A stretch of DNA of 64,000 nucleotides from Paenibacillus allorhizosphaerae (GTDB lineage: Bacteria; Bacillota; Bacilli; Paenibacillales; NBRC-103111), in contig NZ_CAJVCE010000008.1 of the NCBI RefSeq assembly GCF_910594985.1, forward strand, positions 195,163 through 259,162. The letters are read 5' to 3'. Both the position numbers and the translations under genes were made by a program. This document shows positions 53,124 to 62,660 of this stretch, piece by piece (within the stretch, counting starts at the first letter, position 1; each line of letters begins with the position of its first letter). The notes beneath the pieces were generated by a model that saw only the letters and a list, made by a program, of their open reading frames with translations, searched no databases and was not told the origin of the DNA.

Positions 53124-54053
53124 ATGAGCAAGTCAAAGCTGACTTTCGGCATTGCTGCCGACATTCATCATGATTTTATGTACCAGGCGGAGGAACGGCT
53201 CTCGCAATTCATTGAAGACATGAACCGCGAGCAGGTAGATTTTATTATCCAGCTGGGCGACTTCTGTTATCCGCTGCCGGAAAACCGATCGTTCGTGAAC
53301 GTCTGGGAGCGGTTTCAGGGGCCGAAATACCACGTGCTCGGCAATCACGACATGGATAAGTGCAACAAGAAGACGATTATGGACTACATCGGCATGGAGC
53401 GCAATTATTATTCGTTTGATCAAGGAGAGTATCATTTTGTCGTGCTGGATGCGAATTATTTGCTGCTCGATGGGCAATATGCCGATTACGAATTCGGCAA
53501 CTACCATAAGCATCCCGCTGCGATCAGCAACTTGACGCCGGAACAACTCGCATGGCTGCGTGAAGATTTGGCCGCAACAGACAAAACGACGATAATATTC
53601 AGCCATCATAACCTGGAATCTCCGTACAACGATTTCAACTATGGCATCAAGAACAGCGACGACTTTTTCGCCGTGCTGAGAGAAGCGAACCGATCGGCCG
53701 GATTCCGTAAAGTGATCGCCTGCATGAACGGCCATAACCATTTGGACGGCGTGAAGGTGATCGACGATATTTACTTCGTCCATATCAACAGCATGTCTTA
53801 TTTCTATATGGGCAAAGAATACGAAACGATCAGATACAATGAGCAAGTATCGGCGAAATATCCGATATTGACGCGTTCCGCCCCATACGAGGAGCCGTTG
53901 TATACGAAGGTGACGCTTGAGGAGGGGAGGCTTACGCTGACGGGCAGAACGTCGCAATTCGTCGGGCCGTCCCCGGCGGAATGCGGGCACCGTAACGTCT
54001 ACGGCGGCCATGTGGTGACCGCGAAAATATCGGACCGCGTGTTGAAATATTAG
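53124..54053 (+). CDS. Calcineurin-like metallophosphoesterase
   Basis: A 309-residue phosphoesterase with the blocks AADIHHDF, QLGDFCYPLP, VLGNHDMD, FSHHNLES and MNGHNHLDG in the usual order. No signal peptide. The ATG at 53124 follows GGGAGAAGAGG; the frame is open eight codons earlier only because it overlaps the previous gene. It belongs to the same superfamily as the 15463 gene but is not a close copy. The C-terminal 60 residues (YTKVTLEEGRLTLTG) look like an added strand region. Substrate unknown. Confidence 0.88.
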   Translation: MSKSKLTFGIAADIHHDFMYQAEERLSQFIEDMNREQVDFIIQLGDFCYPLPENRSFVNVWERFQGPKYHVLGNHDMDKCNKKTIMDYIGMERNYYSFDQGEYHFVVLDANYLLLDGQYADYEFGNYHKHPAAISNLTPEQLAWLREDLAATDKTTIIFSHHNLESPYNDFNYGIKNSDDFFAVLREANRSAGFRKVIACMNGHNHLDGVKVIDDIYFVHINSMSYFYMGKEYETIRYNEQVSAKYPILTRSAPYEEPLYTKVTLEEGRLTLTGRTSQFVGPSPAECGHRNVYGGHVVTAKISDRVLKY

Positions 54054-54134
54054 CTTATTTGTACGTAGGCTATGGATCGGCACTGGCGAACGGACCGGTT
54101 GGGCATACGAAGCACGGTTCGTGCTGTAAAAGCA

Positions 54135-54179
54135 AAAAAGCTTATTCAGTTCTTCAATAGACTGAATAAGCTTTTTTTT
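54135..54179. terminator. Bidirectional terminator between metallophosphoesterase and pdxK
   Basis: AAGCTTATTCAGT and ACTGAATAAGCTT form a perfect 13-bp stem with a ten-base loop. A-rich sequence precedes it and a long T run follows, so it can work for both convergent genes. Confidence 0.93.
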
Positions 54180-54211
54180 CTTGGCGCTACCGGCTGTTTG
54201 CGGTGAACCGG

Positions 54212-55024
54212 TTATCCGCGATATTTGCGGTAAGCGGAGTGCATCGTCGGCCCGACATACGAATTGATCGGGAAGCCGTGACGAATCGCCTCGGAGATGA
54301 ACGCTTTGGCGGTAGTGACGGCATCATGGATGCCGCTGCCTTTGGCCAGCTCGGCCGTTACGGCGGCGGAGTAGGTGCAGCCGGCGCCGTGCGTGTGGCT
54401 CGTTCCGATTTTCTCCGATTCGAACAGTTCGAAGGTTGCTCCGTCGAATAACAGATCGACCGCCCGCGGATGATCCAGTTTGGCTCCGCCTTTGATCAAG
54501 ACATATTTCGCGCCAGAGGCGTGGATGACTTGCGCCGCTTCCTTCATGTCGTCGAGCGTTTTGATCGGAGGGCGGTCCGCAAGCTGCGCCGCTTCGAACA
54601 AATTCGGCGTTACGACGTCGGCCAGCGGGACAAGCAGTTCCCGTAAGGCGACCGTCGATTCCGGGTGGAGCGCTTCGTCATTGCCTTTGCACACCATGAC
54701 CGGATCGATGACGATACGGTTGAGCGATTTGGAGCGGATCGTTTGCGCTACAAGCTCAATAACTTCAACCGAGCCGAGCATCCCGGTTTTGAGCGCATCG
54801 ATGCCGATGCCGTCGAGAACGGTCTTCAATTGCGTCTCTATCGTTGACAATGGGACAGGATGTACGCCGTGCGACCAGCCACTCTCCGGGTCCATCGTGA
54901 CGATCGTCGTAAGTACGGTCATTCCGTATACGTCCCGTTCCTGGAACGTCTTTAAATCGGCTTGTATGCCGGCGCCGCCGCTCGTATCCGAGCCGGCAAT
55001 CGTCAATGCTTTTTTCATGCTCAA
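54212..55024 (-). CDS. pdxK: Pyridoxine/pyridoxal/pyridoxamine kinase
   Basis: A 270-residue ThiD-type kinase that phosphorylates B6 vitamers (and possibly hydroxymethylpyrimidine) for the salvage of pyridoxal phosphate. ALTIAGSDTSGGAGIQADLK is the substrate loop at the N-terminus, VIDPVMVCKGN the central strand, and SHTHGAGCTYSAAVTAELAK the ATP-binding GAGC loop with the catalytic cysteine/aspartate region. The sequence follows B. subtilis PdxK (YwdB) rather than canonical ThiD. Start TTG at 55024, ten bases from AAGGAG, as the B. subtilis protein also begins MSM. Confidence 0.92.
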   Translation of the reverse strand: MSMKKALTIAGSDTSGGAGIQADLKTFQERDVYGMTVLTTIVTMDPESGWSHGVHPVPLSTIETQLKTVLDGIGIDALKTGMLGSVEVIELVAQTIRSKSLNRIVIDPVMVCKGNDEALHPESTVALRELLVPLADVVTPNLFEAAQLADRPPIKTLDDMKEAAQVIHASGAKYVLIKGGAKLDHPRAVDLLFDGATFELFESEKIGTSHTHGAGCTYSAAVTAELAKGSGIHDAVTTAKAFISEAIRHGFPINSYVGPTMHSAYRKYRG

Positions 55025-55312
55025 AGTTGTTCTTCTCCTTCATGCCTGTGATGGGAAATACATATATCATTTATCCTAATGATTTTACCGCCATTTTACA
55101 ACCAGCAAATTTAACAAAAAAGCAGAAGAAATGCGCATGGAAGCGTAAAGAATTGGCGCTGCCTTCATGCTAAAGTAAAAAGCGTACGAACCATGAACTG
55201 TATCGAAAGGAGTGAGGTTGCAGCGGTATTGGGATGGATGAATGCGGAAGATTTCGATGCAATGAACGGCGAAATGGATACGATGGAGAAATGAAGGAGG
55301 AACGTAACGTAC

Positions 55313-58300
55313 ATGAATAAAAGGGAACGAGTTGAACGAACAAAGACTTCCGCAGGACGGCGTTTGTACCGGATGGATAGCGTTTCGTTAAAACTAGCGT
55401 TGATTGTACTTTTATTTGTAAGCGCTTTATTCCAAGCTCCGTATGCCGTTATGGCGGCGGAAACGATAACGGTTCCGGACGGCAATACAGCGTTCATTAA
55501 CGAAGATTTCGAAACGACAACCGATCCTCCGGTAACGGGAACGACCAGTCCGATGACGACGGTCGCCGGCTTTACCCCGACCATCACGGCGAGCGACGCT
55601 TATGGTCTTTCCGTCTCGGACAACAGCGGGACGGCGGCGCCTACTGCTTTCCCCAGCAGGGCGTTGCTGCTGAAGGACACCGGTACGGGCTCTGTGAAAA
55701 TTACGAAAAGCTTCGCGGCTGTCACCGGAACGGTGCTTTCCGTCGAGCAGGATATGTATTTTGAAGGTCCCGTAGGCAACGGCTCTACGCCGCTGCAAAT
55801 TCTCGGGACGGTGAACGGCTCGTCATCGTCTTCCGACCTCTTGATCGAGGTCGCTTTGAAAAATTCCAATATCGCATGGCGAGACAGCGGAGGCACGGCA
55901 ACCGCCAATTACCATAATATCAGTACGACGGCGATCGCGGCCAAGACATGGTACCATTTGAAGGCGGTGCTGAATTTAAGTACATACCGGGTCAATTACT
56001 ATTTGACGAAACCGGACGATCCGTCGACGAGCTACGGAACGTTATTGGACCAGCCCTTCTTTAACGCCGCGACGACAAGCGCGGTAGCAAAATCTTATTT
56101 GGCGACAACGTCCGGTTCGTCCAGCGCTTATAACGTAGCGTTCGATAACGTTCAGGTGTACCGTTTGAACGCGGTTCCGGATCGCCCCGCAGGGGTAACG
56201 GCCATTGCCGGAAATACGCAGGTGGCGATCTGGTGGGCGGAGGCGAAAAATGCAACGACGTACGACCTGCTGCGGGGCACGTCGGATACGGGGCCGTTTA
56301 CGGCGGTCGCAGCCGGCTTGACTGCGGCGCCTACCCAATCGTCGCCGTTTAATGACGCCCATCTGACCAACGGCACGACCTACTACTACGTCGTTCGGGC
56401 ATTGAACGTGTACGGCTCCACCGATTCGGCGCCGCTTGCCGTTGTGCCGACGGGAGCGACGCCTTTGCCGCTTCCGCCGTCGGACATTGCGGCGACCGCA
56501 CGCGATTCGGCCGTTACGCTGGCGTGGAATGAGGTAGGCGACGCGGCGACTTATACGCTAAAACGCAGCACTTCGCTCGAAGGGCCATACTCGACGCTCT
56601 CATCGGCGTTACCGTCTTCGCAGACAAGCTATTACGACACCGGGCTCAACGACGGCACGACGTACTACTACAAGCTGAGCAGTCAAAATATTGCCGGAAT
56701 CGGCACGGAAAGCGAGCCGGTGACCGTTACGCCGGTCGCGCCTTTTGCCGCACCTTCCGGGCTAAAGGCGGCCGCCGGCCACAACCGGGTAACGCTGTCG
56801 TGGGACCCTGCCGCAGGAGCCGTGTCATATACGGTCAAACGGAGCAGCGTGTCCGGCGGGCCTTACACGATCGTTGCAAGCGGCGTAACGGTACCGGGCT
56901 ATACGGATACCGCCGTGTCCGACGGAACGGCCTACTACTACACGGTTAGCGCCGAAAGCGGGCAAACCGAGAGCATGAACGCCAAGCAAGTGAGGGCGAT
57001 CCCAAGCGATATCCCGAGCGGAGCTCCAAGCGCTCCGACAGGCGGGAAGATCTCGGCGGCGCCTAGCCGTGTAAGCCTTAGCTGGGATGCCGTATCCGGC
57101 GCATCCGGCTACATAGTAAAGCGGGCTGCGGCTTATGACGGACCATACGGCACCTTGGCCGTCACGGCGGGAACGGCCTATTCGGATACAGGGGTTACGA
57201 ACGGTACGACGTATTATTATATCGTAACGGCAAGCATTGCCGGCGGAGAAAGCGAAGGCACGCAGCCGCTCATCGCCACGCCGTCTCAAGTGATCGTTGT
57301 CGCTCAAGACGGGGCGGGCGATTATGTCAAAATCCAGGATGCGATCAATGCGATTCCATCGAACAATAAGACGCGAATCGTGATTTACATCCGGAACGGA
57401 TTTTATAAGGAGAAGCTGGTCGTTCCAGCGGATAAGCCTTATATCAGCTTTGTAGGCGAAAGCCGGGAAGGGACGGTGCTTTCATATGACAACAGTGTGG
57501 GCGCCAATCCGAACACGCAGGTGCAAAGCTTCGATATTCGCGGGGCGAATGCCACGATAGAGAAGGTGACGATCCAAAATACGGCGTTCCCGAGAACGGC
57601 GCCCGCCCCGGGATTCAGCGCGGGTCAGGCTTTGGCGCTCTATCTAAGCGGTGACAAATTCGTCGTCCGCGATGTGACGCTGTTAGGGTATCAGGATACA
57701 TTGTATATAAGCAACGGGCGGCAATATTTCCACAACGTGTTGATCGAGGGTGACGTCGATTACATTTACGGCAACGGGGTCGCTTATTTTGACCGCGCGG
57801 AGCTGAAGCATGTCGGCAAAGCGGGCGGACATACGACCGCTGCATCAACGGATCAAGGCATGCCGAACGGATATGTCATTGCCGATTCCAGGCTAACCCG
57901 GGGTACTTCTTCGTTGAAATCTTTTCTGACGGCGCAAGGCAATTGGGATTCGTCGTGGGATATCGATGCGAACGGCATTCCATTGACGAACAACACCGTC
58001 GATTTGGGGAGGCCATGGAGACCGTATGGCCACGTCAAATACATCAATACGTGGATGGACGCGCACATCAAACCGCAGGGCTGGGACAACTGGGGCAATC
58101 CGGCGAACGAGCTGACGGCCGTCTATGCGGAATACGCCAGCAGCGGCCCCGGAGCGAATCCGAAAGGAAGGTTCGCTTGGTCGAAGCAATTAACTTCGGG
58201 CGAAGCTGATGAATTGACGGTACAGCGCGTGCTTGGAGGCGCGGACAGCTGGGATCCGACCTTAACGGGCGTTTTTGCCGCACCCGTTCCAGGCGGTATC

Positions 58301-60826
58301 GCCGTACCTGCGGCTCCGGGCGGGCTAAAGGCTGAAGCGGGAGACAAGCGGATCAGCTTAACCTGGAACAACGTGACAGGTGCGGAGCAATATACGGTGA
58401 AACGCAGCACGGCCAGCGGCGGTCCGTATGAGGCCATCGCCAATGTGTCCGATGCCCGTTTCACGGACACCGGGCTTATGAACGGCACGACGTACTACTA
58501 CGTCGTAACAGCCGGTAATGCGGCGGGGGAAAGCGCCGATTCGGCGCAGGCAAGCACCAAGCCGGTTCAGCCCGGCGTCATTGTGAAAGCGGAAGTAACG
58601 GCGCCGACGACGGTGAAATTGACGCTGGGGCAGAAGCTGACGACGTTCGTTCCGTCCGATTTCGAGTTGAGCGGCGCAATGGGCACGTGGTACAGCTTGA
58701 ACGCAAATCTGTCCAACAAATACTTTACGGTGAAGCGGGCGACAGCGGAAACGAACGCGGAAGGGAATACCGTCGTTGTGATCGAGACGGATCAGCCCAT
58801 TAACCCGGATGCTACGATTACCGTTCCGGTCACCGAAAATCCGAAAAGTGTTCCCTATTTAAGCACAGCTTATTACTCGGGAGATCGGGCCAAAGACATT
58901 CAGCAGGCGGAGTACTTGCTCGGCTGGCAGATGGATCACGGCGGCTGGTTCAAGTTCAGCGGCGACAAGTACAAGAGAGCGTGGGACGGAAAGGAAGCGA
59001 AAGCGGACTGGAAGTCGAAGGACGGCAAAGACTTGGGCACGATCGATAATAATGCGACAACGAACGAAATCTTGTTTTTATCCGTCATGTATAAAGAAAC
59101 GGGCGATGTGCGTTACAAGGAAGCGGCTCAAAGAGGCGTCGAATTTTTATTGAAAATGCAGTACCCGAGCGGCGGTTGGGCGCAAGTATATCCCGCACGC
59201 GGAAACTACTCCGATTATGTGACCTATAACGACAACGCGATGATGCGGGTCATGAACGTGCTTACGATGGCGGTGAAGAAGCAGTACCCGTTCAACACGG
59301 ACATCCTCGACGACGGTTTGCGCAGCCGATTGCAGCAAAGCTTGAATCAAGGGCTCGATTATATTTTGAAATCGCAGATCGTCGTTGACGGCGTCCCGGC
59401 CGCCTGGTGCGCGCAGCATGACCCGGTGACCTACGAGCCGCGCGGCGCCCGCGCCTACGAGCATCCGTCGATATCGGGTTCCGAGTCAATCGACATTATG
59501 AAGTATTTGATGGCGCTGCCCAATCCTTCACCTGAGGTGAAGCGTGCTGTGGACAGTGCTCTGTCCTGGTTCGACGCGAATAAAGTAAGCGGCATGAAAT
59601 ACGTCTCCGGCGATCCGAATAACGTATATTTCGTTCCCGACCCGAACAGCACGATCTGGTACCGCTTTTATGAAATCGGGACGAATCTGCCGATTTTTTC
59701 CGGCCGTGACGGAGTAATCAAACATAACATTCTGGAGATTGAAGGAGAACGGAGAAACGGTTACAGCTGGGCAGGAACGTGGCCGCAGAAGCTGCTGACC
59801 GTCGCCGGAACGACCGGTTTTTTCGAGAATCGCGCTTACGTGAAGATCGTCGGCGATCAATCCCAAACCGCATCAGGCGCCAAATGGACCGTCGGGGAGG
59901 TAAAGCGGGTGGAAGGTACCTATACGGTAACCATCCCCGAAGCTCCGTCGGGTGTGACGGCAGAAGCAGGCAGCGGCGGACAAACGGCACTCGCCTGGAA
60001 TAGTGTAACCGATGCCGTATATTATAACGTGAAGCGCAGCTTGACGAGCGGCGGACCTTATACGGCGATCGGCACGAACTTGAGAACGGCGAGCTACATC
60101 GACATGGCGGCTGCGGACGGCAACACCTACTACTACGTCGTTACGGCTGCGAATACCGCGGGAGAGAGCATGAACTCGGGCGAAGTCGGCGTCGATAAGA
60201 CGGCACCGGTGACGATAGCGGCGGCCAGTGCCGCTACCGGCAGCAACGGCTGGCATACAAGCAGCCCGACCATTACATTGTCGGCACGCGACGATTTTTC
60301 CGGAATCAAACAAACGTTATACCGGCTGAACCAAGAGGCCTGGGAACCGTATTCGCAGCCGGTTACGATTACAGCGGACGGCATTCATACATTGGAATAC
60401 AAAAGCGTGGATCAAGCCGGTAACGAGGAATCGTTGAAATCGATGGAGGTAAAAGTAGATAAAACCTCTCCCGTTGTTCATGTAACGCTGGATAAAAATA
60501 CGCTTTGGCCGCCGAACCATAAACTAATTACAGTCACGGCAAGCGTGTATGCTACAGACAGTGCTTCTCAAATCGACTCGATTGTCCTTACCTCCATTAC
60601 GAGCAGCGAGCCGGACAGCGGCTTGGGAGACGGGGATGAATCGGGCGACATTCAAGATGCACAGTACGGCACGTTCGACGTTTCCTTTGCCCTGCGTGCG
60701 GAAAGACCGGGCAAATCCGGACGTATATATACGATTACGTATACCGCGACGGAGAAAGCAGGCAACCAGACGATAGCTTCGGCGACGGTCCAAGTTCCTC
60801 ATGACCAATCAGGAAAAGACAAATAA
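55313..60826 (+). CDS. Secreted pectin methylesterase (CE8)-pectate lyase (PL10) fusion with six FN3 domains
   Basis: An exoenzyme of 1837 residues. A long signal peptide ends near residue 49 (VMAAE). Residues 50-285 look like a concanavalin-like (LamG-type) domain. Fibronectin III modules follow at about 288, 388, 480 and 574, sharing the pattern YTVKR...GGPY...NGTTYYYVV. Residues 661-985 are a CE8 pectinesterase with all five family motifs: GFYKEK, GQALAL, GYQDTLY, DVDYIYG and LGRPW. A fifth FN3 (about 1000) and an Ig-like linker lead to PL10 pectate lyase at 1184-1535 (HGGWFKF, YNDNAMMRVM, ARAYEHPSISGSES). A sixth FN3 (about 1542) and two Ig-like modules end it. It would de-esterify and then cleave pectin outside the cell. 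ATG 12 bases from AAGGAGG. Confidence 0.93.
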   Translation: MNKRERVERTKTSAGRRLYRMDSVSLKLALIVLLFVSALFQAPYAVMAAETITVPDGNTAFINEDFETTTDPPVTGTTSPMTTVAGFTPTITASDAYGLSVSDNSGTAAPTAFPSRALLLKDTGTGSVKITKSFAAVTGTVLSVEQDMYFEGPVGNGSTPLQILGTVNGSSSSSDLLIEVALKNSNIAWRDSGGTATANYHNISTTAIAAKTWYHLKAVLNLSTYRVNYYLTKPDDPSTSYGTLLDQPFFNAATTSAVAKSYLATTSGSSSAYNVAFDNVQVYRLNAVPDRPAGVTAIAGNTQVAIWWAEAKNATTYDLLRGTSDTGPFTAVAAGLTAAPTQSSPFNDAHLTNGTTYYYVVRALNVYGSTDSAPLAVVPTGATPLPLPPSDIAATARDSAVTLAWNEVGDAATYTLKRSTSLEGPYSTLSSALPSSQTSYYDTGLNDGTTYYYKLSSQNIAGIGTESEPVTVTPVAPFAAPSGLKAAAGHNRVTLSWDPAAGAVSYTVKRSSVSGGPYTIVASGVTVPGYTDTAVSDGTAYYYTVSAESGQTESMNAKQVRAIPSDIPSGAPSAPTGGKISAAPSRVSLSWDAVSGASGYIVKRAAAYDGPYGTLAVTAGTAYSDTGVTNGTTYYYIVTASIAGGESEGTQPLIATPSQVIVVAQDGAGDYVKIQDAINAIPSNNKTRIVIYIRNGFYKEKLVVPADKPYISFVGESREGTVLSYDNSVGANPNTQVQSFDIRGANATIEKVTIQNTAFPRTAPAPGFSAGQALALYLSGDKFVVRDVTLLGYQDTLYISNGRQYFHNVLIEGDVDYIYGNGVAYFDRAELKHVGKAGGHTTAASTDQGMPNGYVIADSRLTRGTSSLKSFLTAQGNWDSSWDIDANGIPLTNNTVDLGRPWRPYGHVKYINTWMDAHIKPQGWDNWGNPANELTAVYAEYASSGPGANPKGRFAWSKQLTSGEADELTVQRVLGGADSWDPTLTGVFAAPVPGGIAVPAAPGGLKAEAGDKRISLTWNNVTGAEQYTVKRSTASGGPYEAIANVSDARFTDTGLMNGTTYYYVVTAGNAAGESADSAQASTKPVQPGVIVKAEVTAPTTVKLTLGQKLTTFVPSDFELSGAMGTWYSLNANLSNKYFTVKRATAETNAEGNTVVVIETDQPINPDATITVPVTENPKSVPYLSTAYYSGDRAKDIQQAEYLLGWQMDHGGWFKFSGDKYKRAWDGKEAKADWKSKDGKDLGTIDNNATTNEILFLSVMYKETGDVRYKEAAQRGVEFLLKMQYPSGGWAQVYPARGNYSDYVTYNDNAMMRVMNVLTMAVKKQYPFNTDILDDGLRSRLQQSLNQGLDYILKSQIVVDGVPAAWCAQHDPVTYEPRGARAYEHPSISGSESIDIMKYLMALPNPSPEVKRAVDSALSWFDANKVSGMKYVSGDPNNVYFVPDPNSTIWYRFYEIGTNLPIFSGRDGVIKHNILEIEGERRNGYSWAGTWPQKLLTVAGTTGFFENRAYVKIVGDQSQTASGAKWTVGEVKRVEGTYTVTIPEAPSGVTAEAGSGGQTALAWNSVTDAVYYNVKRSLTSGGPYTAIGTNLRTASYIDMAAADGNTYYYVVTAANTAGESMNSGEVGVDKTAPVTIAAASAATGSNGWHTSSPTITLSARDDFSGIKQTLYRLNQEAWEPYSQPVTITADGIHTLEYKSVDQAGNEESLKSMEVKVDKTSPVVHVTLDKNTLWPPNHKLITVTASVYATDSASQIDSIVLTSITSSEPDSGLGDGDESGDIQDAQYGTFDVSFALRAERPGKSGRIYTITYTATEKAGNQTIASATVQVPHDQSGKDK

Positions 60827-60867
60827 CGTGACATAATTTCATCAAATATACGCAACGCAAGCAATCG

Positions 60868-60908
60868 ACCGATTCCCAGATGTTGTTCCGGGGCTCGGTT
60901 TTCTTTTG
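60868..60908 (+). terminator. Terminator after the pectinase gene
   Basis: ACCGATTCCC and GGGGCTCGGT form a stem with two imperfect pairs, followed by TTTTCTTTT. Confidence 0.68.
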
Positions 60909-60946
60909 TTACAAGAGCAGACAATCATAAATTGATTGCGCAAACA

Positions 60947-60962
60947 TATATTTGTTATAAAT
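60947..60962. promoter_or_regulatory. Operator shared with 63834 (candidate GntR/LacI-type site)
   Basis: TATATTTGTTATAAAT occurs here and, exactly, in reverse orientation at 63834-63849 in front of the GntR-type gene and the mannosidase. The core ATTTGTTATAAAT is a near palindrome, similar in style to AraR operators. It lies upstream of the promoter of the orphan lipoprotein gene. Confidence 0.68.
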
Positions 60963-60976
60963 GAACATACAACATA

Positions 60977-61005
60977 TTTACAAGTTCGAATATCAGTGAT
61001 ATGAT
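60977..61005 (+). promoter_or_regulatory. Promoter of the orphan sugar-binding lipoprotein gene
   Basis: TTTACA (60977-60982) and TATGAT (61000-61005) with a 17-base spacer. The leader to the start at 61253 is about 240 bases, without a recognised riboswitch. TGTAAGCGCTGTAT at 61034 is a weak match to the catabolite (cre) consensus. Confidence 0.7.
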
Positions 61006-61252
61006 TTGTTCTGTCGCAGGAGATACATGGAAATGTAAGCGCTGTATCCGAGTGTTTGAATCAGGGGAGGCAGGTGACGTTACGAACGAAGCCGTTCTAT
61101 GCGCAGCAAGTCATACGAAGCGAGACCGGAAACCTAAGCTGCGGGAAGAACGGGACATGGAAGCAGTCTGTCTAGGCGGCAAGAATCCAAAACTTGTTGA
61201 CGCTGGTAGTGTAACGGGCGTGGATAAAAAAGCGAATAAGGGGCGTAAATCG

Positions 61253-62575
61253 ATGACCGAATGGAACTTTTTTTCGATTAGGAAGGCATCCTTCGTATTG
61301 ACAATCGGTTCTCTCTTTGCCGGAGCGCTTGCGGGCTGCGGCGGACCGGACCAACCGGCTGCAGCGCCGTCGGACATGAAGACGAAAGAACCTGTAGAGC
61401 TTACCCTTGCACCGTACTTTCTCAATATGACCGACGCGGAGTTTCAAGAAGTTCTCATTAAACCACTCACCGCAAAATACCCGCACATCAGTCTGAAAGT
61501 CGTTCGCGACGATATTACGAAGCTGGTTTCGGCAGGGCAGACTCCCGACATCGTGTACTCCGCCAACTCCAGATTTTCCGTTCTTCAGGAACTGGACATT
61601 CCGTATGATTTAAGCGCGCTTGTAAAAACGTACAACTTGGATTTAAACAAATTTTCCAGCCCGAATATCGATTGGATCAAGGAGCTTGGCACAAAAGGCG
61701 AAATATATGGAATCCCGTTCGGCCTCAACCAAATGGCATTGTTCTACAACAAAGATTTGTTCGACAAGCGCGGGGTGGCGTATCCGAAAGACGGCATCAC
61801 TTGGGACGAGTACTTCGAGCTGACCAAAAAGCTGACCTACAATGAAGGGGGCGTGCAGTATCGCGGCAGTCTTCCCCCGAATCCGGAGTTCATCTCCCGC
61901 ATGAAATCGATGTCCCTCGTTGATGCGAAAACGAATAAAGCGCTGGTCAACAACGACACGTTCAAGAACGTAATGGAGCTTGTACAGGCTTTTTATCAAA
62001 TTCCAGGGATGGTGCAGGACGGCCAAAAGCTGCCTGCGGGGAGCAATCATTTCGTCAAAGACTTGCAAATGGCGATGTATTTGAATTGGATCCCCGATAC
62101 CGTAGGTTTCATTCAGCAATCGGCGGCCCAGATGAACTACGACCTTGTCGGCGCTCCGGCGTTCAAGGAAAAACCGGGGATTACGATCGATCACGGCGCG
62201 CAGATGATGGTCGTGTCCAAGTCGTCGCAGCATAAAGAAGAGGCTTTTCAAGCCATTCAGCTGTTCGCTTCACCAGACGTGCAAAATATAATGAACCGAA
62301 AAAGCCGCCTGACCGTACTGGCCGACGAATCGCTTACCAAGCAGTTTTTGGCCGACGTTGAGGTGACGAAAGGAAAAAACATCCAAGGCGCATTAAAAGT
62401 CAAATCGGCTAAAATGGCGCCGCCGAATCCATATCATGTCATCGTTGCGGGGAAAGTCAATGCGGCGGCTGAGACGTTCGCTACCGGGGCGAAGGACATC
62501 AATACGGTTCTCCGGGAAACGCAGGAGGAATCGGATAAAGCCATAGAACAAGAGCTGGCCAAGAAAAAGAAATAG
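61253..62575 (+). CDS. Orphan sugar-binding lipoprotein
   Basis: A 440-residue family 1 binding protein anchored at Cys29 (lipobox ALAGC). VAYPKDGITWDEYFELTKKL matches the second receptor of the 45.6 kb operon (VPYPKEGMTWDELYDVSKKL), so they are paralogues. No permease or ATPase gene is adjacent. The ATG at 61253 follows AAGGGGCG; the open frame to 61001 is leader sequence that includes the -10 box. It shares an operator with the GntR-type regulator and mannosidase region, which suggests that its ligand is a mannosidic oligosaccharide; this is inference. Confidence 0.88.
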   Translation: MTEWNFFSIRKASFVLTIGSLFAGALAGCGGPDQPAAAPSDMKTKEPVELTLAPYFLNMTDAEFQEVLIKPLTAKYPHISLKVVRDDITKLVSAGQTPDIVYSANSRFSVLQELDIPYDLSALVKTYNLDLNKFSSPNIDWIKELGTKGEIYGIPFGLNQMALFYNKDLFDKRGVAYPKDGITWDEYFELTKKLTYNEGGVQYRGSLPPNPEFISRMKSMSLVDAKTNKALVNNDTFKNVMELVQAFYQIPGMVQDGQKLPAGSNHFVKDLQMAMYLNWIPDTVGFIQQSAAQMNYDLVGAPAFKEKPGITIDHGAQMMVVSKSSQHKEEAFQAIQLFASPDVQNIMNRKSRLTVLADESLTKQFLADVEVTKGKNIQGALKVKSAKMAPPNPYHVIVAGKVNAAAETFATGAKDINTVLRETQEESDKAIEQELAKKKK

Positions 62576-62632
62576 GCTCCCGCCGGAGCTGCTTATGCAT
62601 AGGTCCCGGCAGCGGAGTTTCCATCGTGAAAT

Positions 62633-62658
62633 GGCCGGCAGCGCAACAGCTGCCGGCC
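62633..62658. terminator. GC-rich hairpin between convergent genes
   Basis: GGCCGGCAGC and GCTGCCGGCC form a perfect 10-bp stem with a six-base loop. T runs on either side are poor, so termination is likely but not certain. Confidence 0.6.
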
Positions 62659-62660
62659 GA

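Noticed and set aside
55193..55294. A 33-codon frame before the pectinase gene (MNCIERSEVAAVLGWMNAED)
   Set aside because: No ribosome site fits its ATG and no conservation can be judged; the AAAGGAG nearby is placed for another frame that stops after nine codons.
56175..60180. Regular repeats that might suggest a CRISPR array or tandem repeat locus
   Set aside because: The repeats are protein-level fibronectin III modules of about 90 residues within one coding frame, not short direct repeats with spacers.
61034..61047. A cre-like catabolite-repression site
   Set aside because: TGTAAGCGCTGTAT matches only the left part of the consensus well; it is mentioned in the promoter note but not strong enough to call.
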